Source: Defluviitaleaceae bacterium (GTDB taxonomy: Bacteria; Bacillota; Clostridia; Lachnospirales; WQUN01). From it: a stretch of 40,545 bases of DNA. Both the position numbers and the translations under genes were made by a program. Below the pieces are notes generated by a model. That model saw nothing but the letters and a program-made list of their open reading frames with translations, was not told where the DNA came from and did no database searches. Of this stretch, positions 16,177-24,577 are shown one piece after another. How positions within the stretch are numbered: the first letter of the stretch is position 1; each line of letters starts with the position of its first letter. The DNA is taken from the NCBI GenBank assembly GCA_009788055.1, contig WQSG01000024.1:1-40545 (forward strand), given 5' to 3'.

Positions 16177-17152
16177 AATCCGAATATTCGTGGGTGAAGC
16201 TCGGCAACGTTTCGCCCGCAAGCACTTGACGTGCGCGGTCTATGTTCCAGCGGATGTGTTCGCGCAGTTCGTTTGTGGCGTCGAATTTTAGACCGAGAAG
16301 GCTTTGCATTTTGTCAGTTTCGTAACGCCATGTGGGCGGGTCTTGGGGCGAGAGGATTAGTTTTGTTGCGGATTCGGGGACGTATTCCAGTCCCATTCGC
16401 GCGATGTCTGCCCATGATGTGTGAACGCTTCCCATGGCGAAAATTATTTCTTCGTTTAGGTCGCTTTCTGCAAGTTTTAGATATGCTTGTGCAATTTGTT
16501 CGGAAGAAAGAAACTGTGTGCCGTCGTGTTCGCTAAGGTGAATGTCCTTGTTTTGCAGAATCGCCGTCGCGATATCCGCAAAGCGTTTGTCCGACTGGGA
16601 CGCGCCGCCCGCAAACGCAGGGTTTGAAAACGTATACCCCGGCCGAATAATATTGCGTCGCATTTTTACCTCTGTGCCGTGCCCGCCCTGCTTCGCGTAA
16701 TATTTGCGAAAGCCCAGCAAAAACATTTCCGTTGCCGCTTTTGTTGCACCGTACAGGTCGTCGGGCTTGCGCAGCGTGATTTCGTTTGTGTTGCCCGGCA
16801 TAGGCCCAATCGCCGCCGTGGAACTGGTGTAAATAAATTGCTTCACGCCCGCTTTTTCTGCCGCTTCCATTAAAAATACGCTTACCCGCGTGTCGTTCAT
16901 CAACATACTAAGCGGCTCGTGCCCCCAGCCCAGCGCGATATGTATTACAATATCACAGCCTTTAACCGCCGCTTCCATTTTATCAAATTCGGAGATGTGA
17001 CCTTGTACTTCCGTAACGCCGCGCAGTTGCGCAATGCCCGCGACCCGTCCCGGCGTTCGCGTGTACACCATGCACTCATGACCCGCTTCCGCAAATGCCT
17101 TTGTCACATACTGCCCGATATTTCCCGTACCGCCCGTAATAAAAATTTTCAT
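16175..17152 (-). CDS. NAD-dependent epimerase/dehydratase family protein
   Basis: 325-aa extended short-chain dehydrogenase. It has the Rossmann glycine motif GGTGNIG (residues 7-13), the catalytic Ser/Thr run YTSSTAAIG (109-116) and Tyr134/Lys138 in DLYGATKAA. The nucleotide-sugar epimerase family is clear, but the substrate cannot be read from sequence. ATG at 17152 has GAGGGAGAG upstream; the frame continues to 17209 without a better start. Divergent from the MFS gene, with 92 bases between the starts. Confidence 0.88.
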   Translation of the reverse strand: MKIFITGGTGNIGQYVTKAFAEAGHECMVYTRTPGRVAGIAQLRGVTEVQGHISEFDKMEAAVKGCDIVIHIALGWGHEPLSMLMNDTRVSVFLMEAAEKAGVKQFIYTSSTAAIGPMPGNTNEITLRKPDDLYGATKAATEMFLLGFRKYYAKQGGHGTEVKMRRNIIRPGYTFSNPAFAGGASQSDKRFADIATAILQNKDIHLSEHDGTQFLSSEQIAQAYLKLAESDLNEEIIFAMGSVHTSWADIARMGLEYVPESATKLILSPQDPPTWRYETDKMQSLLGLKFDATNELREHIRWNIDRARQVLAGETLPSFTHEYSD

Positions 17153-17179
17153 ATTAACTCTCCCTCTGCCTTTTTTTAC

Positions 17180-17209
17180 ATCATACCATTGCAATTTTAC
17201 AAAGCGCAA
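17180..17209 (-). promoter_or_regulatory. Promoter candidate for the epimerase gene
   Basis: Minus strand TTGCGC (17204-17209), 18 bases, TATGAT (17180-17185, five of six consensus bases). Confidence 0.5.
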
Positions 17210-17217
17210 GGTAATAT
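17189..17217 (+). promoter_or_regulatory. Promoter candidate for the MFS gene
   Basis: TTGCAA (17189-17194), 17 bases, TAATAT (17212-17217). It overlaps the divergent promoter on the other strand, so the two genes may compete or be co-regulated. Confidence 0.45.
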
Positions 17218-17244
17218 GAATCGCTTGAAGGGGGCTACATATTT

Positions 17245-18507
17245 ATGCGCGAAATGATTTTCTTTCTGATAAACCTGAAAGGCAATGCGAAAGCGGCAAT
17301 TTTGTCGCAGCCGCTGTGGGGTATTCCGTTTAATTTGTTTACGCCGTTTGCAACGCTGTATATGTTTCACATGGGCGTGACGGATATTCAAATAGGGATA
17401 ATGCTGGCGGCGGGGCGCGTTGCGCAAATGGTGATGTCGTTTTTCGGCGGCGTTATTACGGATAAGTTTGGGCGGCGGCTTACGTCGCTGGTTGGCGATA
17501 TTGTTTCGTGGAGCATTCCCGCGCTGATATGGGCGTTTGCGCAAGACTTTCGATGGTTTTTGGCGGCGGCGGTTGTGAACAGTGTCATTCAGGTGACGGG
17601 CGTTGCGTGGGAATGTTTGTGGGTAGACGAAATCGGCGACGATGGCGCGAAAATTACGCAGATATATAACTGGCTTCATGTGTGTGGTGTGCTGGCGGTT
17701 TTTGTTGTGCCGATTGCGGGCTTTCTTGTTGGGCAGTACAGTTTGGTGCCTGTGGTGCGCGTGTTGTACGGCTTCGCGTTTGTAAGCATGACGGCGAAGG
17801 CTGTTTTGCTGTACGCTTTTTCGCGGGAGACACCCCGCGGGCGCGAGCGCATGAAGGAAACAAAAAACACCCCGTTTTTGCAAATGTTCGCGGGGTATCG
17901 TTTGGTTTTTGCGCAGATATTTCGTAGCGGGAAAATGCTTCGCGCATTGGGATTACAGGCTTTGCAGAACGTTACGATTATGATAACAACTACGTTTTTC
18001 GCGCTGTATACAACGCAGAACCTTGGGCTTTCGGAGTCGTTTTTGGCGTACTTTCCCATACTGCGGGCGTTGGTTATGCTGGTTTTCTTATTCCTCGTTC
18101 AAAATTTGCTTAACAAATTTAAGCCGCACAGCGTCATGCTTTGCGGCATTCTTGCATACGTTGTCGCAAACGCAATCTTGCTTGTTGCGCCGCCCTCCAA
18201 TATCTTTTGGCTTGCGGGCTACACTTTTATTGAAGCTTGCGCGGTCGCGCTTCTTATGCCGCGCCTTAGCGCGCTTACCGCAAACGCCATAGAGCCAAAG
18301 GAACGCGCCAGAATTCGCAGTTTGTTCAACGCCGCAATTCTTGCGTTCGTTAGCCCGTTTGCATACCTCGCGGGCGTTCTGTCCGACATGAACCGTCGCC
18401 TGCCCTTCGTGCTTAACATCATCCTGTTCGCCGCGATGCTTGTGGCTGTTTTATTGGATTTAAAGTCTCGGGGGACTCCGTCCCCCGAACCCCCTGCAAG
18501 GGGATAA
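17245..18507 (+). CDS. Major facilitator superfamily transporter
   Basis: 420-aa integral membrane protein with about 12 hydrophobic segments. The cytoplasmic loop between helices 2 and 3 shows FFGGVITDKFGRR, the MFS motif A (G-x3-D-x-GRR). It has a central loop rich in charged residues near 190-205. Substrate unknown. ATG has GAAGGGGG about ten bases upstream. The last 14 or so codons (from KSRGTPSPEPPARG) are encoded by the mosaic repeat beginning at 18466, so the natural C-terminus has been replaced or extended by repeat sequence. Confidence 0.88.
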   Translation: MREMIFFLINLKGNAKAAILSQPLWGIPFNLFTPFATLYMFHMGVTDIQIGIMLAAGRVAQMVMSFFGGVITDKFGRRLTSLVGDIVSWSIPALIWAFAQDFRWFLAAAVVNSVIQVTGVAWECLWVDEIGDDGAKITQIYNWLHVCGVLAVFVVPIAGFLVGQYSLVPVVRVLYGFAFVSMTAKAVLLYAFSRETPRGRERMKETKNTPFLQMFAGYRLVFAQIFRSGKMLRALGLQALQNVTIMITTTFFALYTTQNLGLSESFLAYFPILRALVMLVFLFLVQNLLNKFKPHSVMLCGILAYVVANAILLVAPPSNIFWLAGYTFIEACAVALLMPRLSALTANAIEPKERARIRSLFNAAILAFVSPFAYLAGVLSDMNRRLPFVLNIILFAAMLVAVLLDLKSRGTPSPEPPARG

Positions 18508-18620
18508 ATCCCCTTGACCCCTATCTCTGAAAACCGCATACGCGGTTTTCAGGTTAAAGTTTTTGTTCAAACTTTTTTCAAAAAGTTTGCGGGGTTCGGG
18601 GCAGAGCCCCGAGAACTTTT
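18466..18620. repeat. Mosaic intergenic repeat copy 3 (full five-module copy)
   Basis: All five hairpin modules occur in order: TCGGGGGAC/GTCCCCCGA (18468-18488), AAGGGGAT/ATCCCCTT (18498-18515), GAAAACCGC/GCGGTTTTC (18529-18550), AAACTTTTT/AAAAAGTTT (18569-18588) and TTCGGGGC/GCCCCGAGAA (18595-18615). It overlaps the end of the MFS gene and lies between it and the convergent Cys-rich gene, so a bidirectional terminator role is likely. Confidence 0.85.
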
Positions 18621-18626
18621 CATGAT

Positions 18627-18743
18627 TTAATTCTCGTGACATTCGCAACCGCACGGGCATGGTACGCCCGGTGCGCACAGGCACGGGTCGCATTTGCAGT
18701 TTGGGCATTTGCAGTGCGGGTTGGTACATAGATTTTTTTGCAT
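18627..18743 (-). CDS. Metallothionein-like Cys-rich small protein
   Basis: Only 38 residues, 11 of them Cys, in CxC and CxxC spacing (HCKCPNCKCDPCLC, then CPCGCECH), plus two His. This composition suggests a soft-metal-binding or redox-buffering peptide; I do not recognise a named family. ATG at 18743 has GGGGGTGAG upstream and a good promoter at 18765-18793. It is divergent from an HxlR-type regulator with conserved Cys, which supports control by metal or thiol stress. Confidence 0.75.
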   Translation of the reverse strand: MQKNLCTNPHCKCPNCKCDPCLCAPGVPCPCGCECHEN

Positions 18744-18764
18744 TTGTCTCACCCCCTTTTGTGT

Positions 18765-18793
18765 ATTATGGGATGGGGTGCAAATTACTGCAA
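18765..18793 (-). promoter_or_regulatory. Promoter of the Cys-rich small protein
   Basis: Minus strand TTGCAG (18788-18793), 17 bases, CATAAT (18765-18770). The divergent -10 TATAGT for the regulator gene lies at 18812-18817. The direct repeat AGTACC and AGTAAC at 18816-18831 is a possible operator. Confidence 0.6.
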
Positions 18794-18846
18794 GTACGCA
18801 CTTTAATGTGGTATAGTACCTAAAAAGTAACCGTGGGAGATTGCGT

Positions 18847-19200
18847 ATGCACAATGAATGTACCAAAACAAACTGCCCTGTTGTGGCAACATTGAATATA
18901 ATCGGCGGGAAGTATAAAGCTCTTATTTTGTGGCACTTGGTTGGCGGAACGCTTCGGTTTGGCGAGTTGCGCAAGCTTATTCCGCAAACAACGCAAAAAA
19001 TGCTTACGCAACAGCTTCGCGAGTTGGAGGCCGACAATATCATAACGCGCACGGTGTATCCCGTTGTTCCGCCAAAGGTGGAATACTCGCTGACCGAACT
19101 TGGCAAAAGCCTGATGCCCGTCCTAAATTCCATGCGCGACTGGGGAATGGGCTACATGAAAGAAAACGGAATAGACGCAAATTGCTTTATGGTGGAGTAA
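18847..19200 (+). CDS. HxlR-family transcriptional regulator
   Basis: 117-aa winged-helix protein of the HxlR/DUF24 family, many of which sense thiol-reactive compounds through a conserved N-terminal Cys. It has the family start [19 protein letters not shown] with Cys5 and Cys10, the recognition region [20 protein letters not shown] and the wing [21 protein letters not shown] further Cys lies near the C-terminus. ATG at 18847 has GGGAG seven bases upstream. Divergent from the metallothionein-like gene, its probable target. Confidence 0.93.
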   Translation: MHNECTKTNCPVVATLNIIGGKYKALILWHLVGGTLRFGELRKLIPQTTQKMLTQQLRELEADNIITRTVYPVVPPKVEYSLTELGKSLMPVLNSMRDWGMGYMKENGIDANCFMVE

Positions 19201-19201
19201 T

Positions 19202-19236
19202 AAAAACCCCGCTCATGCAACATGGGCGGGGTTTTT
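19202..19236. terminator. Bidirectional terminator between hxlR-type gene and BrnT module
   Basis: AAAAACCCCGC and GCGGGGTTTTT with an inner CATG/CATG stem and three-base loop. T runs on both strands allow it to serve both convergent units. The stop codon of the minus-strand gene at 19213 lies within the stem. Confidence 0.9.
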
Positions 19237-19434
19237 GCCTTGCTGGGATAATATTTCTAATTCTTCGTCGTCGTATGGGACGCCGGGTAGTGCGTACAGT
19301 TGGGGGTTTTTGTTCATTTCGTCAATATCTTCTTGGCTGAAATGAACTTCGGTGCTTATGCCTTTATCTCTGAGTTTTTTCAGAAAAGGATTTCTGCATG
19401 GGAAGTCCTGTTTTGTAATGGTGCTGTCTTTCAT
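19213..19434 (-). CDS. Putative antitoxin partner of BrnT-like toxin
   Basis: 73-aa acidic protein coupled to the BrnT-like gene through a TAATG overlap. It does not show the ribbon-helix-helix of classical BrnA; NPFLKKLRDKGISTEVHFS and a C-terminal PGVPYDDEELEILSQQG are the visible features. Position and size argue for an antitoxin, but this is inference. Its end lies inside the terminator at 19202-19236. Confidence 0.65.
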   Translation of the reverse strand: MKDSTITKQDFPCRNPFLKKLRDKGISTEVHFSQEDIDEMNKNPQLYALPGVPYDDEELEILSQQGKNPAHVA

Positions 19435-19790
19435 TATTGCCGCACCTCCTCGCTAATGTCTTGGTTGTATTGGGATATCTCATCTTTTGTAGCTTCACGC
19501 GCAGATATTATGCGTACAATGTCAACTCCGTCGTCGCGCTCTCTGTAGCAATGGCATACGTAGAGTATGCGATCTTTTTTGCTGTATCCTGTTGCGTTAA
19601 AGCGTTCTTCTTCCCACGAGTGTGTGCCGTCTCTGTCTACATATAAGTTTTCGTCCAAAAATACTGACGCCGCTTCCTTAAACGACACGTGATGTTTGTG
19701 CAAATTTTTCTTTGCCTTTTCGGGATTCCATCGGAAAACTAAATTCCCCAAATTGAATTCAACAGTTGTGGCATTAATAATCTTTAGCAT
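19434..19790 (-). CDS. BrnT-family toxin
   Basis: 118-aa protein with the BrnT pattern: FRWNPEKAKKNLHKHHVSF, then EAASVFLDENLYV, HSWEEERFNATGYSKKDRILYV and DIVRIISAREATKDEISQY. BrnT proteins are RNases of the RelE-like fold that block translation. It is about 15 residues longer at the N-terminus than usual. ATG has GGAG eight bases upstream. First gene of the pair; the toxin-first order is normal for BrnTA. Confidence 0.88.
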   Translation of the reverse strand: MLKIINATTVEFNLGNLVFRWNPEKAKKNLHKHHVSFKEAASVFLDENLYVDRDGTHSWEEERFNATGYSKKDRILYVCHCYRERDDGVDIVRIISAREATKDEISQYNQDISEEVRQ

Positions 19791-19859
19791 AAAGTACGCT
19801 CCGTCCCGTTGGATTCAGTTTATCACAAAAATTTGATAAGGCAACCCGCACGGGGGAGG

Positions 19860-19888
19860 TTTACAAACAATTACAGGTGGTTTAAAAT
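19860..19888 (+). promoter_or_regulatory. Promoter of the GH3 operon
   Basis: TTTACA (19860-19865), 17 bases, TAAAAT (19883-19888), each one base off consensus. A TTATCA/TGATAA hairpin lies just upstream near 19821-19841. Confidence 0.65.
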
Positions 19889-19931
19889 GCAATATCGGAA
19901 GAAAAATTCTTAGAGATAGGAGTGGTATGTT

Positions 19932-22022
19932 TTGGATTTTAAAAGCAAAGCAAGAGAAATGGTCTCGCAAATGACGCTTGAAGAGAAAGTTAGCCAAATG
20001 TTGCACTATGCGGGTGAAGTTGAGCGGCTTAACATACCAAGCTATAACTGGTGGAGCGAAGCGTTGCACGGCGTTGCGCGTGCGGGAACGGCTACGATGT
20101 TTCCGCAGGCTATTGCGATGGCGGCAACTTTTGATAAGGAACTGTTAAAGCAAGTTGCGGACGTTACTGCAACGGAAGGTCGCGCAAAGTATCACGCGTT
20201 TTCAAAAGAGGGCGACAGGGATATTTACAAAGGGCTTAGTTTTTGGTCGCCGAATATAAATATTTTCCGCGACCCGCGTTGGGGACGGGGGCATGAAACC
20301 TATGGCGAAGACCCATATCTTACGGCGGAGTTGGGTGTGGCGTTTATCGAGGGGATTCAGGGCGAGGACAAGAATTCGTTGAAGGCGATTGCTTGTGCAA
20401 AGCACTTTGCGGTTCACAGCGGGCCCGAGGCAGACCGCCATTCTTTTGATGCGATTTGCGACCCATACGACCTTTGGAACACGTATCTTCCGCAGTTTGA
20501 AGCGGCTGTTTACGCGGGTGTGGAGTCTGTGATGGGTGCGTATAATCGCTTGCTTGGCGAGCCTTGTTGTGGTTCGCAATTATTGCTGGTGGATATTCTG
20601 CGCGGAAAATGGCAGTTCGACGGTCATGTTGTTTCCGATTGCTGGGCGATTGAAGATTTCCACAAGCACCACCATGTCACGGATAATCCGATTGATTCCG
20701 TCGCGCTTGCGGTGCAAAAAGGCTGCGACCTTTGTTGCGGCGACGTAATGGTTATGGCGGTGGAAGCGGTGCAATCGGGCAAGCTTGCGGAAGCGGACAT
20801 AGACCGCTCTGTGGAACGGCTTTTGGTTTCGCGCATGAAGCTGGGGCTTTTGGGCGCGAAGGAAAATAAAAAATACACGAGTATTCCATATGAAGTTGTG
20901 GACTGCGAAGAGCATAACGAATTAAACTTGGAAGTTACGCGCCGTTCGCCGATACTTCTTAAAAATAACGGAGCGTTGCCGCTGGACTTTAAAGCGTTGA
21001 AAAAAATCGCGGTAATCGGGCCGAACGCAGACAGCCGCCGCGCCCTTGAGGGCAATTACAACGGCACGGCAACCCGCTATGTAACTGTGCTGGACGGTAT
21101 CCGTCAGGTTGCGGCAAAAACGGGAACGCAGGTTCTTTTCTCGGAAGGGTGTCACCTTTTCAAAGAGAAAACGTCTGTACTTGCCAAGGAAAATAATCGT
21201 CTTTCGGAAGCGGTTATTGCGGCAAAAGAAAGTGACGCAATCGTGCTGGTTCTGGGGCTTGATGCCGATATCGAAGGCGAAGAGGGCGACACAGGAAACG
21301 AATTTGCCTCGGGCGACAAAATTGATATCAATTTAGTAGGGCGGCAACAGCTTCTTCTTGAAAAAGTGACTGAGGCCGCCGCGGGCAAACCCGTGATTTT
21401 GGTAATGATTACAGGTTCTGCAATGGCAATCAATTACGCGGACGAACACTGCGCGGGTATAATTCAAGCGTTTTATCCCGGCGCGTTGGGCGGGCAAGCC
21501 ATTGCGGAAATTATTTGCGGCAAGGTGAATCCTTCGGGCAAGTTGCCTGTAACTTTCTACCGCTCCACAAACGACCTGCCCGAGTTCTGGAACTACTCCA
21601 TGCACAACCGCACCTATCGCTACTATCATGGCGAAACGCTGTATCCGTTTGGTTTCGGGCTTTCATACACAACATTCGCGCTGGATGGTCTTGAGGTTGC
21701 CGCAGACAATAAATCTGTCGCGGTTAAAATCAAAAACACGGGCAAAAAAGCAGGGCGCGAAGTGGTGCAAGTTTACGTTTCTTCTCCCAATCAGAAAGAA
21801 AAATATCGGCTTGTGGGCGTTGCGCCAATATCGCTTGCCGCAAATAAGTTCAAAAAAATTACGATAGAACTTGCCGCAGACACGTACAGTCGCCGTGACT
21901 GGAAGGGCGACCTGTACACCCTCGAAGGCGAACACACCTTGCACGTTGGAATTTGCCAACCCGATAGTCGCAGTATCGCACTAACAGGCGCAGAACCGCT
22001 TTCTGCGATGGTGGAGGTCTAA
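19932..22022 (+). CDS. Glycoside hydrolase family 3 (beta-xylosidase or beta-glucosidase)
   Basis: 696-aa GH3 enzyme releasing sugars from non-reducing ends of beta-linked oligosaccharides. The N-terminal barrel shows RWGRGHETYGEDP (116-128), KHFAVHSGPEADRH (157-170) and nucleophile Asp236 in HVVSDCWAIEDF. A C-terminal alpha/beta sandwich and FN3-like domain follow. The SGPE and ALHGVARAG motifs resemble beta-xylosidase branches, so xylosides are the first guess. No signal peptide, so intracellular. The start is TTG at 19932 with TAGGAG nine bases upstream; the nearby ATG is out of frame. First gene of a three-gene unit. Confidence 0.92.
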   Translation: MDFKSKAREMVSQMTLEEKVSQMLHYAGEVERLNIPSYNWWSEALHGVARAGTATMFPQAIAMAATFDKELLKQVADVTATEGRAKYHAFSKEGDRDIYKGLSFWSPNINIFRDPRWGRGHETYGEDPYLTAELGVAFIEGIQGEDKNSLKAIACAKHFAVHSGPEADRHSFDAICDPYDLWNTYLPQFEAAVYAGVESVMGAYNRLLGEPCCGSQLLLVDILRGKWQFDGHVVSDCWAIEDFHKHHHVTDNPIDSVALAVQKGCDLCCGDVMVMAVEAVQSGKLAEADIDRSVERLLVSRMKLGLLGAKENKKYTSIPYEVVDCEEHNELNLEVTRRSPILLKNNGALPLDFKALKKIAVIGPNADSRRALEGNYNGTATRYVTVLDGIRQVAAKTGTQVLFSEGCHLFKEKTSVLAKENNRLSEAVIAAKESDAIVLVLGLDADIEGEEGDTGNEFASGDKIDINLVGRQQLLLEKVTEAAAGKPVILVMITGSAMAINYADEHCAGIIQAFYPGALGGQAIAEIICGKVNPSGKLPVTFYRSTNDLPEFWNYSMHNRTYRYYHGETLYPFGFGLSYTTFALDGLEVAADNKSVAVKIKNTGKKAGREVVQVYVSSPNQKEKYRLVGVAPISLAANKFKKITIELAADTYSRRDWKGDLYTLEGEHTLHVGICQPDSRSIALTGAEPLSAMVEV

Positions 22023-22025
22023 TGA

Positions 22026-22946
22026 ATGAGATTTTTAAATGCTGCAACTAAGTATGTGGCATTATTTACGGCTGTGGTTATGATATTTGCTTTTGTTCCC
22101 GCCTATGCGACAAACAACGGAATGGCCGTATTGGAGCCTGTTGCAATAAGCGGCACGGGGTATTTGATTTCGGCTTCTTCTGCCGCGCTTGCTATTTCGC
22201 GCGCTGTCGAAAGCGCGATAAGCAATCCCTCACCTGTTGTCAATTTCGTTTTGGACAACCAACACACAGGCGTAAAATTCTCATCGGAATCCTTGATGGA
22301 GTTGGCAGACGCGGAAGGTTCTATCCGCGTTGACGGGGGGCGTTTTACCGCAGTATTTACGCATTCGCAAATTAGGGCGTGGAATATTCCGCGTGGCAAT
22401 ACCTTGGTTTTGGAACTGTTTGCGGTGCTGAATGACGGCACAAATTCTCGCTTGCTTGTGCGGCGGGCAACAGATACCTATGTAACCGCCTTCAATTTTA
22501 CAAGCGCACCAATTATGCTTGAAACATTGCTTGACAACGGGCAACCATACACCATCACCGCACACCGTAACGGAATATTCGGCGTACCGCCTTTGCCGCC
22601 GCCAAATCCGCCGCCGTATATCAGAATTTTTATCGACGGCGAATTGGTGCGCAGTGATGATGCGCACCCGTTTATTCGCGATGGCAGAACAATGGTTCCC
22701 GTTCGCGTTATTGTGGAGGGGCTTGGCGGACAGGTTGAGTGGTTTGAACAAACCCGCACGGTAAGAATTTTGCGCGGCGGCACAGATGTAATACTGCAAC
22801 TGGACGAGCCGCTTCCCGACGATATGGGTACGCCCATAATTGAAAACGGCAGAACCTTTGTGCCGATACGGCATATAGCGGAAACATTCGGCGCGGAAGT
22901 AGCGTGGTCTGCCGAGGAACAAAGCGTGAGTATAACCACTTTATAG
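22026..22946 (+). CDS. Secreted copper amine oxidase N-terminal-domain protein
   Basis: 306-aa exported protein. Signal peptide YVALFTAVVMIFAFVPAYA (about 9-28), a beta-rich middle, a Pro-rich linker (PPLPPPNPPPY, about 191-201) and a C-terminal Cu_amine_oxidN1-type domain with the two typical half-repeats FIRDGRTMVPVRVIVEGLGGQV and IENGRTFVPIRHIAETFGAEV. Despite the family name this module is common in Clostridia surface proteins and is not itself an oxidase. ATG lies three bases after the GH3 stop with GGAGG in the GH3 tail. Confidence 0.85.
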   Translation: MRFLNAATKYVALFTAVVMIFAFVPAYATNNGMAVLEPVAISGTGYLISASSAALAISRAVESAISNPSPVVNFVLDNQHTGVKFSSESLMELADAEGSIRVDGGRFTAVFTHSQIRAWNIPRGNTLVLELFAVLNDGTNSRLLVRRATDTYVTAFNFTSAPIMLETLLDNGQPYTITAHRNGIFGVPPLPPPNPPPYIRIFIDGELVRSDDAHPFIRDGRTMVPVRVIVEGLGGQVEWFEQTRTVRILRGGTDVILQLDEPLPDDMGTPIIENGRTFVPIRHIAETFGAEVAWSAEEQSVSITTL

Positions 22947-22957
22947 GGAGGATATTT

Positions 22958-24481
22958 ATGTTTGAAAATATGAAAAATGCGCGGCTGAACGAAAACCCCA
23001 GAGCAAGCGGGGTGCTGGTTCATCCTACGTCTTTCCCGGGGCATTACGGTATTGGGGATTTGGGATGGGGCGCATACAAATTTGTGGATTTTTTGAAAGA
23101 CGCCAAACAAAAATTGTGGCAGGTGTTGCCCCTCGGGCCTACTGGTTTCGGTGATTCGCCGTACCAAAGTTTTTCGTCATTTGCGGGCAATCACTACTTG
23201 ATTAGCCCCGACAAGCTTCACGAACAGGGCTGGCTTACGCAGGGCGAACTTGTAACCAAACCGTGGTTCGACCCACGCGCCGTAGACTTCGGTCCGTTAA
23301 TCAAGTACAAAATGAGAATTTTGCGGCAGGCGTTTAATACTTTCAAGGCGAAAGCAACGGCGGCGCAAAAAAGTAAGGTGACTACTTTCTGCAAAAAAAA
23401 CGCGGACTGGCTTGAAGATTACGCGCTGTTTTACGCGATAAAAGAGCATTTTGGCGGCAAGGAGTGGCAACTGTGGCCAAAAGAGATTGCAAAACGCGAA
23501 CCCAAAGCCCTTGCCGAAATAAGGGAAAAACTTGAAGACTCCGTAAACTTTTGCAAATTTCTGCAATACGAATTTTTCACGCAATGGGACGAATTAAAGG
23601 CATACGCAAACGATGCGGGGGTTTCCATCATCGGCGACATTCCCATTTTTGTGGCGGGCGACTCTGCCGATGTGTGGGCAAACCCCGAGCTGTATATGCT
23701 GGACGCAACAGGCCGCCCAACGGCGGTTGCGGGTGTGCCGCCCGATTATTTCAGCGCGACGGGCCAGTTGTGGGGCAACCCGCTTTACGACTGGGACGTG
23801 CATAAAAAAACGGGCTTTGCGTGGTGGTTTAAGCGCGTAGAATCCGTGCTTTCCATGGTAGACATCATCCGCATAGACCACTTCCGCGGTTTTGAATCCT
23901 TCTGGGCAATCCCCGCAGGCGAGGAAACCGCCATCAACGGAAAGTGGATGAAAGGCCCGGGCAAAACCTTCTTCACGGAACTAAAAAAGAAACTTGGCAA
24001 CCTGCCGATTATCGCCGAAGATTTGGGCGAGATAACCGACGCCGTGAACAAGCTTCGCACAGAAAACAACTTGCCGGGTATGCGCGTGCTTCATTTCGCT
24101 TTCGACCCCAGCGGCAAGTCTACACATATGCCGCACAACTACGAAGACAGCCGCACCGTAGTCTACTCAGGCACTCACGATAACAACACCACCGTAGGCT
24201 GGTACAACGACGCCCACGAATCCGAACGCGATTACCTGCGCCGCTCCCTTTCCATCAGCGGCAACGATGTCGCATGGGATTTGATACGCTTCGCAATTTC
24301 CACCAACGCACTCTACGCAATCGCCCCCATCCAAGACATCATGTGCCTTGACGCTCACGACCGCATGAACTGCCCCGGTCTTGCACAGGGCTGGTGGAAA
24401 TTCCGCTACACCGAAGATATGCTAACCCATAACCATTCCGCACAGCTAAGATATCTTACAGAGATGTTTAATAGGGATTAG
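22958..24481 (+). CDS. malQ: 4-alpha-glucanotransferase (amylomaltase, GH77)
   Basis: Transfers maltooligosyl units between alpha-1,4-glucans in maltose and glycogen metabolism. The 507-aa protein matches family length and has the motifs RASGVLVHPTSFPG (15-28), QVLPLGPTG (55-63), nucleophile Asp307 in IIRIDHFRGF, acid/base Glu354 in IIAEDLG and the transition-state Asp408 in GTHDNNT. ATG at 22958 follows GGGAGG; a longer open frame begins at 22904 within the previous gene. Cytoplasmic. Eleven bases after the secreted protein, so likely the same operon. Confidence 0.97.
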   Translation: MFENMKNARLNENPRASGVLVHPTSFPGHYGIGDLGWGAYKFVDFLKDAKQKLWQVLPLGPTGFGDSPYQSFSSFAGNHYLISPDKLHEQGWLTQGELVTKPWFDPRAVDFGPLIKYKMRILRQAFNTFKAKATAAQKSKVTTFCKKNADWLEDYALFYAIKEHFGGKEWQLWPKEIAKREPKALAEIREKLEDSVNFCKFLQYEFFTQWDELKAYANDAGVSIIGDIPIFVAGDSADVWANPELYMLDATGRPTAVAGVPPDYFSATGQLWGNPLYDWDVHKKTGFAWWFKRVESVLSMVDIIRIDHFRGFESFWAIPAGEETAINGKWMKGPGKTFFTELKKKLGNLPIIAEDLGEITDAVNKLRTENNLPGMRVLHFAFDPSGKSTHMPHNYEDSRTVVYSGTHDNNTTVGWYNDAHESERDYLRRSLSISGNDVAWDLIRFAISTNALYAIAPIQDIMCLDAHDRMNCPGLAQGWWKFRYTEDMLTHNHSAQLRYLTEMFNRD

Positions 24482-24482
24482 G

Positions 24483-24574
24483 AAAAGTTTTCGGGGCTCT
24501 GCCCCGAACCCCGGAAACTTTTGAAAAAGTTTCATCAAAACTTTAACTAAAAACCGCGCATTCGCGCGGTTTTT
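24483..24574. repeat. Mosaic intergenic repeat copy 4 with terminator
   Basis: Modules in reverse order to copy 3: TTCGGGGC/GCCCCGAA (24490-24508), AAACTTTTG/AAAAAGTTT (about 24516-24533), then AAAAACCGCG/CGCGGTTTTT (24549-24574). The last hairpin ends in five Ts and should terminate the malQ transcript. Confidence 0.85.
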
Positions 24575-24577
24575 GTG

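Noticed and set aside
22904-22957. Longer N-terminus for MalQ
   Set aside because: Lies within the preceding gene without a ribosome site; GGGAGG directly precedes the ATG at 22958.
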